Assembly (NCBI RefSeq): GCF_900142655.1
Contig: NZ_FRBQ01000004.1
Coordinates: 214,089-278,088 of the forward strand
DNA from: Phytopseudomonas punonensis
GTDB lineage: Bacteria > Pseudomonadota > Gammaproteobacteria > Pseudomonadales > Pseudomonadaceae
Direction of reading: 5' to 3'
Length of the DNA: 64,000 nt
Within the stretch, counting starts at the first letter, position 1, and each line of letters opens with the position of its first letter. Below, piece by piece: positions 34,583-45,174 of the stretch. The notes under the pieces were generated by a model that was given only the letters and a program-made list of their open reading frames with translations, ran no database searches and was not told where the DNA came from. The position numbers and the translations under genes are program-made.

Positions 34583-35779
34583 ATGCAGTCTGGAAAAATC
34601 GTCGTCGAAAACCTCTACAAGGTGTTCGGCGACAAGCCGCAAGAAGCCATCGACCTACTCAAGCAGGGATGGAGCAAGGACAAGATTCTCGCTGAAAAGG
34701 GCGCCGTGATTGGCGTCAGTGATGTGTCATTCAGTGTCGAGGAAGGTGAAATCTTCGTGCTGATGGGCCTATCCGGCTCGGGCAAATCCACCCTGATCCG
34801 GCTGATCAATCGCCTGGTCGAACCCACCGCTGGCAACGTCTACATCGACGGCCAGAACGTCGCCAAGCTGCCCAAGGATCAACTCATTGATCTACGCCGG
34901 CGCGACATGAGCATGGTCTTCCAGTCCTTCGCTCTGATGCCCTCTCGTACTGTTCTGGATAACGCCGCCTTCGGTCTCGAAGTCGCCGGCAAGGGCCGCA
35001 AGGAGCGTGAAGAACGCGCCATGCAGGTACTCAAGCAGGTAGGCCTGGATACCTTCGCCAACAAATTCCCCCACGAACTGTCAGGCGGTATGCAGCAGCG
35101 TGTCGGCCTGGCCCGCGCACTCGCCGTTGACCCTTCGATGATCATCATGGACGAGGCCTTTTCGGCACTCGACCCGCTCAAGCGCCGCGAAATGCAAGAC
35201 GTGCTGCTGGAGCTGCAAAAGACTCATCGCCGCACCATCATCTTCGTCTCCCACGATATCGAAGAGGCCATGCGCATCGGTAATCGCATCGGCATCATGG
35301 AAGGCGGCAAGCTGATTCAGGTCGGCACCCCGCAGGAGCTGATCGACAATCCTGCCAACGAATATGTGCGCAACTTCTTCGATACCGTTGATACCAGCCG
35401 CTATCTCACCGCTGGTCAGCTCAAGTCCAACAGCGTGCCGATCTATGTGCACAACGGCAAAGCGCCGGATGCGCAAACGGTGTGCCGTGAGCTGCAGGAG
35501 CAGGACAAGCACTACGCATTCGTGGTCGACGAACAGAACAATTTCTGTGGCTCCATCAGCCTGGAGAAAATCGCCCTGCTGGTCGAAGGTGGTGGTTCGC
35601 CGGCGCTGGACAGCGCTGTGCTGAAAGCCATCAACCCGGTTCCCGAAGACCTGCCACTGGATCAGGTGATCAACCGCCTGGTGGATAACGAAGGTCCGAT
35701 TCCGGTGGTCGACAGCGATGGCCATTACAGCGGCGCCATCAGCAAGGGCCGCCTCCTGACCCGTCTGCAGGGAGAATGA
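34583..35779 (+). CDS. cbcV: Choline/betaine ABC transporter ATP-binding subunit CbcV
   Basis: This 398-residue ProV/OpuAA-type ATPase starts at ATG 34583. It has Walker A GLSGSGKST (~64), signature LSGGMQQRVG, Walker B MIIMDEAFSALD, an H-loop VSHDIEEAM, and a C-terminal pair of CBS-like segments (~290-398: FVVDEQNNFCGSISLEK, then IPVVDSDGHYSGAISKGRLL). CBS tails in this family sense ionic strength or nucleotides. The order V-W-X matches PA5376-PA5378 of P. aeruginosa. Regulation by GbdR is expected. Confidence 0.9.
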   Translation: MQSGKIVVENLYKVFGDKPQEAIDLLKQGWSKDKILAEKGAVIGVSDVSFSVEEGEIFVLMGLSGSGKSTLIRLINRLVEPTAGNVYIDGQNVAKLPKDQLIDLRRRDMSMVFQSFALMPSRTVLDNAAFGLEVAGKGRKEREERAMQVLKQVGLDTFANKFPHELSGGMQQRVGLARALAVDPSMIIMDEAFSALDPLKRREMQDVLLELQKTHRRTIIFVSHDIEEAMRIGNRIGIMEGGKLIQVGTPQELIDNPANEYVRNFFDTVDTSRYLTAGQLKSNSVPIYVHNGKAPDAQTVCRELQEQDKHYAFVVDEQNNFCGSISLEKIALLVEGGGSPALDSAVLKAINPVPEDLPLDQVINRLVDNEGPIPVVDSDGHYSGAISKGRLLTRLQGE

Positions 35780-35780
35780 C

Positions 35781-36662
35781 ATGAGCGAGAAACTGGATCT
35801 GGGTAGCTGGGTCAACGACGCGGTTCAGCACATGCTGGACAACTACAGCGGCGTCTTCGACAGCATGGGCAGCGTGGTCAGTGGCTTCTCCGAAGCGATC
35901 GAGAATGTGCTGATGCTGCCGCCAGCGTGGCTGCTGATCGCCATTTTTGTGGCCCTGGGCCTGTGGCGTATCGGCTTTCGCTTCGCACTGTTCACCACCG
36001 TAGCATTCGTGCTGATCGTGATGACCGGCTTCTGGGAGCAGACGGTGGTAACCCTCGGCCTGACCTTTTCGGCGACTCTGATCAGCCTGCTGATCGGCAT
36101 CCCGCTGGGTATCTGGGCCGCCAAGAGCGAGCGCGTGTCGACCATCATCCGGCCGATTCTCGACTTCATGCAGACAATGCCGGCGTTCGTCTACCTGATT
36201 CCCGCCGCCATGCTGTTCGGTTTGGGCCGCGTGCCCGGCATCATCGCCACGGTGATCTTCGCCATGCCGCCGGCGGTGCGCCTGACCAGCCTGGGCATTC
36301 GCCAGGTCAACAAGGAAATCGTTGAAGCCGGCCAATCGTTCGGCTGCAACAGCCGCCAATTGCTGTTCAAGGTGCAACTGCCGAACGCAATGCCGTCGAT
36401 CATGGCAGGCGTCAACCAGACCATCATGATGGCCTTGTCGATGGTGATCATCGCCTCGATGGTCGGCGCCGGCGGCCTGGGTAACGACGTACTGGCGAGT
36501 ATCCAGCGTCTGGACATCGGGCTGGGCTTCGAAAGCGGCATGGCCGTGGTACTGCTGGCGATCATTCTCGACCGCATTACCGAAAGCTTTGGCACACCGC
36601 AAACCGCCGCGAACCGCGCTGGTTGGTTCACCTGGCTGAGCGCGCGACTGCAGCGCCAGTAA
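35781..36662 (+). CDS. cbcW: Choline/betaine ABC transporter permease CbcW
   Basis: This 293-residue ProW/OpuAB-type permease starts at ATG 35781, one base after the cbcV stop. It has about six membrane helices and the EAA loop for the ATPase contact (EIVEAGQSFGCNSRQLLFKV). The N-terminus (~1-45) is an amphipathic extension, as in ProW. It forms the inner-membrane channel with CbcV. Confidence 0.92.
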   Translation: MSEKLDLGSWVNDAVQHMLDNYSGVFDSMGSVVSGFSEAIENVLMLPPAWLLIAIFVALGLWRIGFRFALFTTVAFVLIVMTGFWEQTVVTLGLTFSATLISLLIGIPLGIWAAKSERVSTIIRPILDFMQTMPAFVYLIPAAMLFGLGRVPGIIATVIFAMPPAVRLTSLGIRQVNKEIVEAGQSFGCNSRQLLFKVQLPNAMPSIMAGVNQTIMMALSMVIIASMVGAGGLGNDVLASIQRLDIGLGFESGMAVVLLAIILDRITESFGTPQTAANRAGWFTWLSARLQRQ

Positions 36663-36705
36663 AAGGCCATACTGAACTTCCTTTCAATCACACAAGGATT
36701 CGCGG

Positions 36706-37650
36706 ATGAACATATTCCACAAGGCAGCGGGTGTCGGTCTGCTCTCCTGCGCGCTAGTACAGGGCGCCTGGGCTCAGGAGCCCGCGAGCTGCAAGCAAGT
36801 ACGTTTCGCCGAAATCGGCTGGGCTGACATCGCCGCCACCACTGGCGTTGCCATGACCCTGACTGAAGGCCTCGGCTACACGCCGCGCAAGACCATGGCC
36901 TCGGTGCCCATCGCCTTCACTGGCGTGAAGAACAAGCAGATCGACGTGTTCCTTGGCTACTGGGCGCCTTCGATGGACTCGGTGATCGAGCCGTTCACCA
37001 AGGACAACAGCGTCAAGGTGCTGGCCAAGCCGAATCTGGAAGGCGCCAAGTACACCCTGGCGGTGCCGACCTACGCAGCTGAAGCGGGCCTGAAAAGCTT
37101 TCAGGACATCGCCAAGTTCAAGGATCAGCTAGGCGGCAAGATCTACGGCATCGAGCCGGGCAACGACGGCAACCTGCTGATCGACGGCATGATCAAGGGC
37201 AACACCTTCAACCTAGGCGACTTCAAGATGGTCGAGTCCAGCGAAGCCGGCATGCTCGTTCAGGTGCAGCGCGCGATTCGCAAGAAGGAGCCGGTGGTGT
37301 TCCTCGGCTGGGCGCCGCACCCGATGAATACCCAATACGACATCACCTACCTGTCCGGTGGCGATGATGTGTTCGGCCCGGACTACGGCGCGGCCAAGGT
37401 CTACACCGTAGTGCCGACCGACTACGAAGAGCGTTGCGCCAACGTCGGCAAACTGCTTAACAATTTGCAGTTCAACGTCGATATCGAAAGCCAGCTGATG
37501 GAGAAGGTGCTCGAGAAGCAAGACCCAGCTGAAGTCGCCAAAGCGTGGATCAAAGCCAACCCGCAGGCACTCGATGCCTGGCTGCAAGGCGTGACCACCT
37601 TCGATGGCAAAGATGGCGCCGCCGCTGTGAAGAAATTCGTCGGGCTCTAA
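36706..37650 (+). CDS. cbcX: Choline-binding periplasmic protein CbcX
   Basis: This 314-residue OpuAC/ChoX-type binding protein has a signal peptide (LLSCALVQGAWA-QEP). Family segments include VRFAEIGWADIAATTGVAM, QIDVFLGYWAPSMD, GGKIYGIEPGNDGN and VVFLGWAPHPMN; the Trp and Tyr residues form the aromatic cage for the quaternary amine. It sits 43 bases after cbcW. ChoX-like features favour choline over betaine, but ligand choice is inferred. Confidence 0.88.
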   Translation: MNIFHKAAGVGLLSCALVQGAWAQEPASCKQVRFAEIGWADIAATTGVAMTLTEGLGYTPRKTMASVPIAFTGVKNKQIDVFLGYWAPSMDSVIEPFTKDNSVKVLAKPNLEGAKYTLAVPTYAAEAGLKSFQDIAKFKDQLGGKIYGIEPGNDGNLLIDGMIKGNTFNLGDFKMVESSEAGMLVQVQRAIRKKEPVVFLGWAPHPMNTQYDITYLSGGDDVFGPDYGAAKVYTVVPTDYEERCANVGKLLNNLQFNVDIESQLMEKVLEKQDPAEVAKAWIKANPQALDAWLQGVTTFDGKDGAAAVKKFVGL

Positions 37651-37859
37651 CGAGTCCGCACCAACCGCGACCCGGCTGCCTTCAGCCGGTTCAGGTACAG
37701 GCCGGCGATTCAGCATGCGTCGCCAGCCAGCCGGGGGCTCGCTGCCCCCAGCGTCCGGTGCAACCAGGGCCATGCCCTGCACCGCCGGTGCCGCAAGGCC
37801 CGCGATCAGAACGAGCCAGTAAACCATCTGAACTGCCACTCACTGACGGAGCAACACCT

Positions 37860-38720
37860 ATGCATAACTTCAAACGCTTGTGCCTGCAGAGCCTCGGTGT
37901 CGCTGCCTTGGCACTGGGGATGTCCAGCGCCATGGCGGCAGACAAACCCGCCTTGAAAATCGGCTACGTGAACGGTTGGGATGACAGCGTTGCGGTGACT
38001 CACGTCGCCGGCGAAATCCTTAAAACCAAGCTCGGTTATGACGTGACTCTGCAGCCTGTAGAGCCGGCGATCATGTGGCAGGGCGTCGCGCGCGGCGACC
38101 TGGACGCTACCCTCTCCGCCTGGCTGCCCGCCACCCATGGCGAATATTTCGAGAAACTCAAGGACAAGGTCACCGTCCTGGGTACCAACTACAACGGCGC
38201 CAAGATCGGCCTGATCGTGCCCGACTATGTAGAAGCCAAGACCATCGCTGACCTGGAAAAATACGCCAAGGACTTCGACGGCAAGATCACCGGTATCGAT
38301 GCCGGCGCTGGCGTGATGCGCCGCACCGAAGAAGCGATCAAGGAATACGACCTCAAGAGCCTGAAGCTGATGCCGAGCTCCGGCCCAGCCATGACCACTG
38401 CCCTGACCCGTGCCGAGAAAGCCAAGAAGCCAATCGTGGTGACTGGCTGGATTCCGCACTGGATGTTCGCGCAATGGAAACTGCGCTTCCTGGAAGATCC
38501 GAAAAACGTCTTCGGTGAAGCTGAGCACGTAGACACCGTTGCCAACCCTGGCCTGGAAGCCAAGGCGCCGGAAGCCGCTGCGTTCCTCAAGAAGATCTCC
38601 TGGAGCGCCGAAGAAGTGGGCGCAGTGATGCTGCTGATCCGCGACGGCGTGAAGCCGGACGAAGCGGCCAAGCAGTGGATCGCGAAGAACCCGGATCGCG
38701 TTGCCGAGTGGCTTAAATAA
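37860..38720 (+). CDS. Second OpuAC-type binding protein, glycine-betaine type
   Basis: I choose ATG 37860 (MHNFKRLCLQSLGVAALALG), which gives a proper signal peptide ending SSAMA-A; a longer frame upstream has no start signal. The 286-residue product has GWDDSVAVTHVAGEILKT, YDVTLQPVEPAIMWQGVA, DATLSAWLPATHG and VVTGWIPHWMFAQW, typical of betaine-binding OpuAC proteins. It shares the CbcVW transporter with CbcX by position, as BetX and CaiX do in P. aeruginosa. Betaine is the likely ligand. A 209-bp gap separates it from cbcX. Confidence 0.85.
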   Translation: MHNFKRLCLQSLGVAALALGMSSAMAADKPALKIGYVNGWDDSVAVTHVAGEILKTKLGYDVTLQPVEPAIMWQGVARGDLDATLSAWLPATHGEYFEKLKDKVTVLGTNYNGAKIGLIVPDYVEAKTIADLEKYAKDFDGKITGIDAGAGVMRRTEEAIKEYDLKSLKLMPSSGPAMTTALTRAEKAKKPIVVTGWIPHWMFAQWKLRFLEDPKNVFGEAEHVDTVANPGLEAKAPEAAAFLKKISWSAEEVGAVMLLIRDGVKPDEAAKQWIAKNPDRVAEWLK

Positions 38721-38725
38721 GCTGA

Positions 38726-39700
<975 letters not shown>

Positions 39701-39766
39701 GAGAGCATGTTAACGATCTCCTGCGGGTCGATGCAGAGCACAAGGGTCACTGCTATGTGGCGAAGG

Positions 39767-39883
39767 CAGCCGCTTGCGAACTCGTGGGAGGGGCTTTAGC
39801 CCCGAGCTCTTTACGCCTAGCTAGGCACAATCGAGGCTAAAGCCTCTCCCACAAAAGCTCCGCCCACCGGCTGCTTTTGCCTT
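39767..39883. repeat. 117-bp dispersed repeat, copy A
   Basis: This segment is identical to 48806-48922 except for one base (CTAGCTAGG against CTAGCTTGG). It includes an inverted REP-like pair, GTGGGAGGGGCTTTAGCC and GGCTAAAGCCTCTCCCAC, flanked by a second inverted pair (GCAGCCGCTTGCG...). It occupies the modA-modB gap and so lies inside the operon. Confidence 0.9.
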
Positions 39884-39980
39884 TTTGCAGCCCTCCATTT
39901 GCAATGCTGGAACCTGCGTCGGAAGATCGGCAGCCGGCTCTGGCGCTAGTCTCACCCCAAACTCTTGAAAGGCCACTGCA

Positions 39981-40664
39981 ATGCCTCTGGGCCCCAACGA
40001 CTTCGCCGCCATTCTCCTCACCTTGGAGCTGGCGACCCTGACCACAGTGCTGTTGCTGCTGATCGGCACGCCTATCGCCTTGTGGCTGGCGCGTACCGAG
40101 TCCTGGCTGAAGCGGCCAATTGGCGCCATCGTAGCCCTGCCGCTGGTGCTACCGCCTACGGTGATCGGTTTCTACCTACTAATCAGCATGGGGCCCAACG
40201 GTTTCTTCGGCCAACTGACCCAGGCGCTCGGTCTGGGCACGCTGACTTTCACCTTTGCCGGCCTGCTGATCGGCTCGGTGTTCTACTCCCTACCCTTCGT
40301 GGTGCAGCCGCTGCAGAACGCCTTCGAAGCCATGGGCCGCGCGCCGCTGGAAGCCGCTGCGACATTGCGGGCCGGGCCATGGGACACCTTCTTCAGCGTG
40401 ATGCTGCCGCTGGCCAGGCCGGGCTTTCTCACCGCAGCGATCCTTGGCTTCGCCCATACCGTCGGCGAGTTCGGCGTGGTGCTGATGATCGGCGGCAACA
40501 TTCCCGGCAAGACTCAAGTGGCTTCGGTGCAGATCTACAACCATGTGGAAACCATGGAGTACGTCCAGGCCCACTGGCTGGCCGGCGGCATGGTGGCGTT
40601 CTCCTTCCTGGTGCTGCTGGCGCTCTACTCCAGCGGCCGTCGCGGCCAGAAGGCCTGGGTATGA
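39981..40664 (+). CDS. modB: Molybdate ABC transporter permease ModB
   Basis: This 227-residue permease starts at ATG 39981 and has about five membrane helices. It contains the EAA loop [20 protein letters not shown] and the family segment [12 protein letters not shown]. It forms the molybdate channel with ModC. The stop overlaps the modC start as ATGA. Confidence 0.95.
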   Translation: MPLGPNDFAAILLTLELATLTTVLLLLIGTPIALWLARTESWLKRPIGAIVALPLVLPPTVIGFYLLISMGPNGFFGQLTQALGLGTLTFTFAGLLIGSVFYSLPFVVQPLQNAFEAMGRAPLEAAATLRAGPWDTFFSVMLPLARPGFLTAAILGFAHTVGEFGVVLMIGGNIPGKTQVASVQIYNHVETMEYVQAHWLAGGMVAFSFLVLLALYSSGRRGQKAWV

Positions 40665-41755
40665 GCGACAAGCAGATGAAGGCCCGCTTCACGCTTGCTC
40701 ATCCTGGCTTTACCCTGGATGTCGACCTGCAATTGCCGGGTCGTGGCGTCAGCGCGCTGTTCGGCCACTCCGGCTCGGGCAAGACCACTCTGCTGCGCTG
40801 TGTAGCCGGCCTGGAACGACCGGCTAGCGGCTACCTGCAGATCAATGACGAAACCTGGCAGGACAGCGCCAATGGCATCTGGCTGCCGGCCCACAGGCGC
40901 CCGGTCGGTTACGTGTTTCAGGACGCCAACCTGTTTCCCCACCTGTCGGTGCGGCGCAACCTGGAGTTCGGCCTCAAGCGCATCGCCAAAACCGCGCGAC
41001 GCGTGCCCTTCGAGCAGGCGGTCGAACTACTCGGCATCAGCCACTTGCTCGAACGCCTGCCCGATCGCCTGTCCGGTGGCGAGCGCCAGCGCGTCGGCAT
41101 GGCCCGCGCGCTGCTCACCAGCCCGCGCCTGCTGCTTATGGACGAACCCCTGGCGGCGCTGGATCTCAAGCGCAAAGGTGAGGTGCTGCCGTATCTGGAG
41201 CGTCTGCATGACGAACTGGATATTCCGATCCTCTACGTCAGCCATGCACCGGACGAAGTCGCGCGCCTGGCCGATCATCTGGTGGTGCTCGACGAAGGCC
41301 GGGTGACGGCCAGTGGGCCGCTCAAGGAAACGCTAATCCGCAGCGATCTGCCATTCATCTTCGAGGATGACGCCGAGGCGGTGATCGAGGGGCAGGTCGA
41401 GCGGCACGACGCGCACTACGACCTGCTCGATATCAGACTGCCTGGTAGCACGGCCTGCCTGCGGCTAGCCCACGCGCCGTTGCCGGCAGGGCGGCGGGTA
41501 CGCATCAAGATCAAGGCCCGTGACGTCAGCCTGAGCCTGGAGCAGGCCCGCGACAGCAGCGTGCTCAACCTGCTGCCGGCGACGGTCGAGCGCTGGTTCG
41601 ATCTGCCCAATCCGGCGCACTGCCTGGTGGAACTGCAACTGGGCGATCAGCGGATCATCGCGCGCATCACCCGCTATTCGTTCGATGGACTGAATATTCG
41701 CTCCGGGCAACCGCTGTGGGTGCAGGTCAAATCGGTGTCGCTGCTGGCGTCATAG
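40661..41755 (+). CDS. modC: Molybdate ABC transporter ATPase ModC
   Basis: I choose ATG 40661, which overlaps the modB stop, giving 364 residues; the long upstream frame runs out of phase through modB. Features are Walker [10 protein letters not shown], signature [10 protein letters not shown], Walker [14 protein letters not shown]-loop VSHAPDEV, and a C-terminal Mop/TOBE domain (~295-364) that binds molybdate. It energises uptake. Confidence 0.95.
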   Translation: MSDKQMKARFTLAHPGFTLDVDLQLPGRGVSALFGHSGSGKTTLLRCVAGLERPASGYLQINDETWQDSANGIWLPAHRRPVGYVFQDANLFPHLSVRRNLEFGLKRIAKTARRVPFEQAVELLGISHLLERLPDRLSGGERQRVGMARALLTSPRLLLMDEPLAALDLKRKGEVLPYLERLHDELDIPILYVSHAPDEVARLADHLVVLDEGRVTASGPLKETLIRSDLPFIFEDDAEAVIEGQVERHDAHYDLLDIRLPGSTACLRLAHAPLPAGRRVRIKIKARDVSLSLEQARDSSVLNLLPATVERWFDLPNPAHCLVELQLGDQRIIARITRYSFDGLNIRSGQPLWVQVKSVSLLAS

Positions 41756-41816
41756 GCGTAACGGGCCCAGTCATGCAAATGGCTACAAGGGGGGAACAGC
41801 TATTCGCCGATCCACT

Positions 41817-41880
41817 GTGGGAGCGCGCCATGCGCGCGAAAAATCGCGGGCATGGACTGGGCGTCCCCGCCCCCTCCCAC
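41817..41880. repeat. REP-like inverted pair after modC
   Basis: GTGGGAGCGCGCCATGCGCG (from 41817) and a terminal CCCCCTCCCAC (to 41880) form the outer arms of a degenerate REPIN. It lies between the convergent ends of modC and the sigma54-type regulator gene. Confidence 0.55.
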
Positions 41881-41937
41881 AGATACTGCGCCGGTGTACG
41901 CTTTTGGCTCTTAACCACCCACTCGCGCAGAGCCGGA

Positions 41938-42888
41938 TCAGGAAGCCGCCAGCACCGGCGCCCTTGCCTCAGCACGCCGCAGCAACTCGCGAAGCGCGGC
42001 CAGTTGCCCGGTGTCACCCTCGTCAAGCAACTGTTCGAGGGCGTGCTCGAGCCGTTTCAACGGCGGCGCGGCCGGCAGGTTGAGGTGGTGGGCCTCGATC
42101 TCGTCACCGTCGCACACCAGCAGCGCGAAGTGCACCACGTTCTCCAGCTCGCGAGTATTGCCCGGCCAGTCATGCCGCTCCAGAACCCGCTGGGCTGCCA
42201 GGCTGATGCCTGGCAGCGGCAAGCGCAGGCGCTGGGTGTAGATACCGAGAAAGTACTCGGCCAACGGCAACACATCACCGACCCGCTCCCGCAGCGGCGG
42301 CAGCTCCAGACGCCCATCGCTCAAGTAATGCGCCAAGCGCTCGTCGAATTTGCCGGCCTTCACTGACTGCCAGAGATCCACACTGGAGGCGGCCACCAGG
42401 CGCACATCCACGGGAATCGGCTGGGTCGCGCCAACGCGCCAGGCTTCGCCGGTCTCCAGCACGCCGAGTAACTGCGCTTGCAGGGCCAGCGGCAAGTCGG
42501 CTATTTCGTCCAGGTACAAGGTGCCGCCATTGGCCGAGCCGAGCCAACCAGCGCGGCTGCTCGGTGCGCCCTGGTGTGCGCCAGCGGCGTAACCGAACAG
42601 CTCGGCCTCACCATGATTGGGGCTTAGGCTGCTGCAACTCAGGGCCACGAACAGGCCCGGGCGTTCGCTGGAGCGGTGGATATGCCGGGCCAGCAATTCC
42701 TTACCGGTGCCGGTTTCGCCCTGGATCAGAATCGGCACTGGCAAGCTGGCGAGACGCTCGACCTCTTTGCGCAGCTGCCGGGTACGCGGGTCGATGAACA
42801 CCAGTGCTTTGGCACGAATGCTCAGCGGGCTTTTGTCGGCGTCAGGAAAGATCAGCAGTGATGGATCGCCCACCGGTGACACGCTCAT
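41938..42888 (-). CDS. Atypical sigma54-type AAA+ regulator without HTH
   Basis: This 316-residue protein is essentially one AAA+ domain of the bacterial enhancer-binding class: Walker A GETGTGKE (~57), Walker B GGTLYLDEIADLP (~123), arginine finger region LPPLRERVGDVLPLA, sensor II WPGNTRELENVV. The sigma54-contact loop, normally GAFTGA, reads GAHQGA. No Fis-type HTH follows; the C-terminus ends in an acidic and then Arg/Ala-rich helix. It may act through another protein or bind DNA elsewhere. It lies head-to-tail with the hydrolase at 42932, next to the sulfate-uptake genes. Confidence 0.8.
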   Translation of the reverse strand: MSVSPVGDPSLLIFPDADKSPLSIRAKALVFIDPRTRQLRKEVERLASLPVPILIQGETGTGKELLARHIHRSSERPGLFVALSCSSLSPNHGEAELFGYAAGAHQGAPSSRAGWLGSANGGTLYLDEIADLPLALQAQLLGVLETGEAWRVGATQPIPVDVRLVAASSVDLWQSVKAGKFDERLAHYLSDGRLELPPLRERVGDVLPLAEYFLGIYTQRLRLPLPGISLAAQRVLERHDWPGNTRELENVVHFALLVCDGDEIEAHHLNLPAAPPLKRLEHALEQLLDEGDTGQLAALRELLRRAEARAPVLAAS

Positions 42889-42931
42889 AAATTCACGCTC
42901 CCATGGCAGTCAGGCTGCAACGACTGCCGCC

Positions 42932-43516
42932 TCAGGCACGCAGGCGCTGCTGTTGCTCGATGCGGCTCTGCAGGCGGAACAGGTAGGCGAAACCCTGATC
43001 CCAGCGCTGATGACCGGACTTCACATTGATATGCCCGGCGCCACTGAGAATCGCCACCTCGCTGCCCCAGTCGCGGGCCAGCTCGATAGCGCGCGCGGCG
43101 CTGGCGGCGGAGTCGTTGTCGGAGCCCACCAGTTGGCTAGGAAATGGCAGAGATTGGCGGGGAATCGGCGCGAAATTGCGCAACGCCTCGGGGCAGTTGG
43201 GACGCTGCACATCGGCAGGCGCCACCAGCAGCGCACCACGTACCCGACGCAGCGTGGCAGGTACGGCTTGGGCCGCCCAATGAGCGACGGTGATGCAGCC
43301 CAGGCTATGGGCGATCAGGATGGCCGGGCGCGGATCAGCGGCGATCTGCTGCTCCAGCGCTGCGACCCAATCCTCACGGCGTGGCGTCAGCCAGTCGCGT
43401 TGTTCGACCCGCGCGCTGTTGGGCAGGCTGCGTTGCCAATGGCTCTGCCAATGGTCATCGCCCGAGCCCTGCCAGCCCGGCATTATCAGGTAGCGAACCG
43501 CTTCACTGCGCATCAT
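42932..43516 (-). CDS. RBBP9/YdeN-family alpha/beta hydrolase
   Basis: This 194-residue protein has the RBBP9 family start PGWQGSGDDHWQSHWQ, nucleophile elbow AHSLGC (Ser ~70), acid region VGSDNDSAAS and catalytic His in SGAGHINVKSGHQRWDQG. It is a small cytosolic serine hydrolase of unknown substrate. In several pseudomonads it lies beside the oscA-sbp sulfate genes, so a role in organosulfur use is plausible. It is transcribed away from oscA. Confidence 0.85.
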   Translation of the reverse strand: MMRSEAVRYLIMPGWQGSGDDHWQSHWQRSLPNSARVEQRDWLTPRREDWVAALEQQIAADPRPAILIAHSLGCITVAHWAAQAVPATLRRVRGALLVAPADVQRPNCPEALRNFAPIPRQSLPFPSQLVGSDNDSAASAARAIELARDWGSEVAILSGAGHINVKSGHQRWDQGFAYLFRLQSRIEQQQRLRA

Positions 43517-43573
43517 GGCGCCCTCCGTATCTGCTTGGTCTGCAGTGTACGAGCGTGCTAATCGATCTAAAAA

Positions 43574-43686
43574 GAATAAGAACTTATTTGCTTATTCCTT
43601 TTCTGCAACTCCCTGCCAGATGCAGAACGAAGCCCCTTTATATACCCGAAAGGCATATAAATGTTCTTAAACAGTATTTTTAAGAA
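43574..43686. promoter_or_regulatory. Three AT-rich inverted repeats in the oscA promoter region
   Basis: Perfect dyads occur at 43574-43580/43591-43597 (GAATAAG, 10-bp gap), 43637-43643/43655-43661 (TTTATAT, 11-bp gap) and 43664-43671/43679-43686 (TTCTTAAA, 7-bp gap). All lie in the 246-bp divergent gap between the hydrolase gene and oscA. Sulfur-starvation regulators such as CysB are expected to act here. Which dyad binds what is unknown. Confidence 0.5.
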
Positions 43687-43762
43687 TATTTCAGCTCTCC
43701 TACTATCCGCTCCACGCCCCGCCGCCGACAGCCGTCGCATCACGATTCGAGGGCAAGGAGCC

Positions 43763-43951
43763 ATGACCATGACCGCCACCCTTCGCAATCTGGAAGGCCA
43801 GGATGACGCCACCATCCTGCGTGAGATTCAAAGCGCCCTGAATGGCCTGAAGTTCGGCTCGGTGGAAATCACCGTGCACAACGGCCAGGTAGTGCAGATC
43901 GAGCGCAAGGAAAAATTCCGCCTCCAGCAGCCTGGCAGCAAGAACGCCTGA
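43763..43951 (+). CDS. oscA: OscA-type small protein (DUF2292)
   Basis: I choose ATG 43763 with AAGGAG at 43755-43760, giving 62 residues. The core GLKFGSVEITVHNGQVVQIE is the DUF2292/YezD pattern. In Pseudomonas corrugata the homologue OscA sits before sbp and is needed for organosulfur use and chromate tolerance under sulfur limitation. The same order is seen here. The mechanism is unknown. Confidence 0.85.
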   Translation: MTMTATLRNLEGQDDATILREIQSALNGLKFGSVEITVHNGQVVQIERKEKFRLQQPGSKNA

Positions 43952-44094
43952 GCCCTTTCGCCAACCCGACCACGGGCAGCCACGCATGAACCGCTACCAG
44001 TACTGCCGATGTAACCCGCGAATGCCGGCCCAGAGAGCAGACATCGCACCGCCAGACACGTACAGCACAGTATTCAGTATCTAGGAGCATCACC

Positions 44095-45096
44095 ATGTCC
44101 ATTCGCCGTTTCGCACTCGCTGCACTCGCCAGCGCCCTGGTTGCCGGCCCGGTCGCCGCCCAGACGCTGCTCAACGTGTCGTACGACCCGACCCGCGAGC
44201 TGTACGTGGAATTCAACAAGGCCTTCAACAAGCACTGGCAGGAACAGGGCAACGAGCCGCTGACCATCCAGCAGTCCCATGGTGGTTCGGGCAAGCAGGC
44301 CCGTGCGGTGATAGATGGCCTGCAAGCCGACGTGGTGACCCTGGCACTGTCCGGCGATATCGACGCGATCAACCTCAACCAGCCGCTGATCGACAAGGAC
44401 TGGCAGAAGCGCCTGGCAGACAACAGTACGCCGTACACCTCGACCATCGTGTTCCTGGTGCGCAAGGGCAACCCGAAAGGCATCAAGGACTGGGACGACC
44501 TGGTCAAGGATGGCGTGGAAATCATCACCCCGAACCCGAAAACCTCCGGTGGTGCACGCTGGAATTTCCTCGCTGCCTGGGCTTACGCCAAGAAGAAATA
44601 CGGCAGCGACGAAAAAGCCCTGGAATACGTGACCGAGCTGTACCGTCACGCGCCAGTGCTCGACACAGGTGCACGCGGCGCGACCATCAGTTTCGTGCAG
44701 CGCGGCCTGGGCGACGTGCTGCTGGCCTGGGAAAACGAAGCCTACCTGTCGCTGGCTGAAGAAGGTGGCGACCAGCTGGAAATCGTCACCCCGTCGCTGT
44801 CGATCCTCGCCGAGCCGCCGGTGGCCGTGGTCGACAAGAACGTCGACCGCAAAGGCACCCGCAAGGCCGCCGAAGCCTACTTGCAGTACCTGTACAGCGA
44901 AGAAGGCCAGCGCATCGCCGCGAAGAACTTCTACCGCCCGCGTGACGCCAAGGTGGCGGCCGAATTCAAGGATCAGTTCAAGAACCTGGAGCTGGTCACC
45001 ATCGACAAGGATTTCGGCGGCTGGGCCAAGGCTCAACCGAAGTACTTCGATGATGGCGGCGTGTTCGACGACATCTTCAAGAAGATTAACCAGTAA
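44095..45096 (+). CDS. sbp: Sulfate-binding periplasmic protein
   Basis: This 333-residue protein has a signal peptide ([19 protein letters not shown]) and sulfate-binding motifs: [36 protein letters not shown] and [19 protein letters not shown]. It captures sulfate or thiosulfate for CysTWA. TAGGAG lies upstream of ATG 44095. A hairpin directly after it (45115) probably keeps its expression above that of the permeases. Confidence 0.95.
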   Translation: MSIRRFALAALASALVAGPVAAQTLLNVSYDPTRELYVEFNKAFNKHWQEQGNEPLTIQQSHGGSGKQARAVIDGLQADVVTLALSGDIDAINLNQPLIDKDWQKRLADNSTPYTSTIVFLVRKGNPKGIKDWDDLVKDGVEIITPNPKTSGGARWNFLAAWAYAKKKYGSDEKALEYVTELYRHAPVLDTGARGATISFVQRGLGDVLLAWENEAYLSLAEEGGDQLEIVTPSLSILAEPPVAVVDKNVDRKGTRKAAEAYLQYLYSEEGQRIAAKNFYRPRDAKVAAEFKDQFKNLELVTIDKDFGGWAKAQPKYFDDGGVFDDIFKKINQ

Positions 45097-45114
45097 GTTC
45101 AGCTGATCGACCTG

Positions 45115-45143
45115 GCCCGCCATTGCGCAACTCAATGGCGGGC
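45115..45143 (+). terminator. Attenuator-like hairpin between sbp and cysT
   Basis: GCCCGCCATTG (45115-45125) pairs perfectly with CAATGGCGGGC (45133-45143) around a seven-base loop, followed by TTTGTTG. It lies 18 bases after sbp. Partial termination would give excess binding protein relative to the membrane subunits. Confidence 0.7.
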
Positions 45144-45174
45144 TTTGTTGTGGACCTGATCAAAAGGACTCTCC

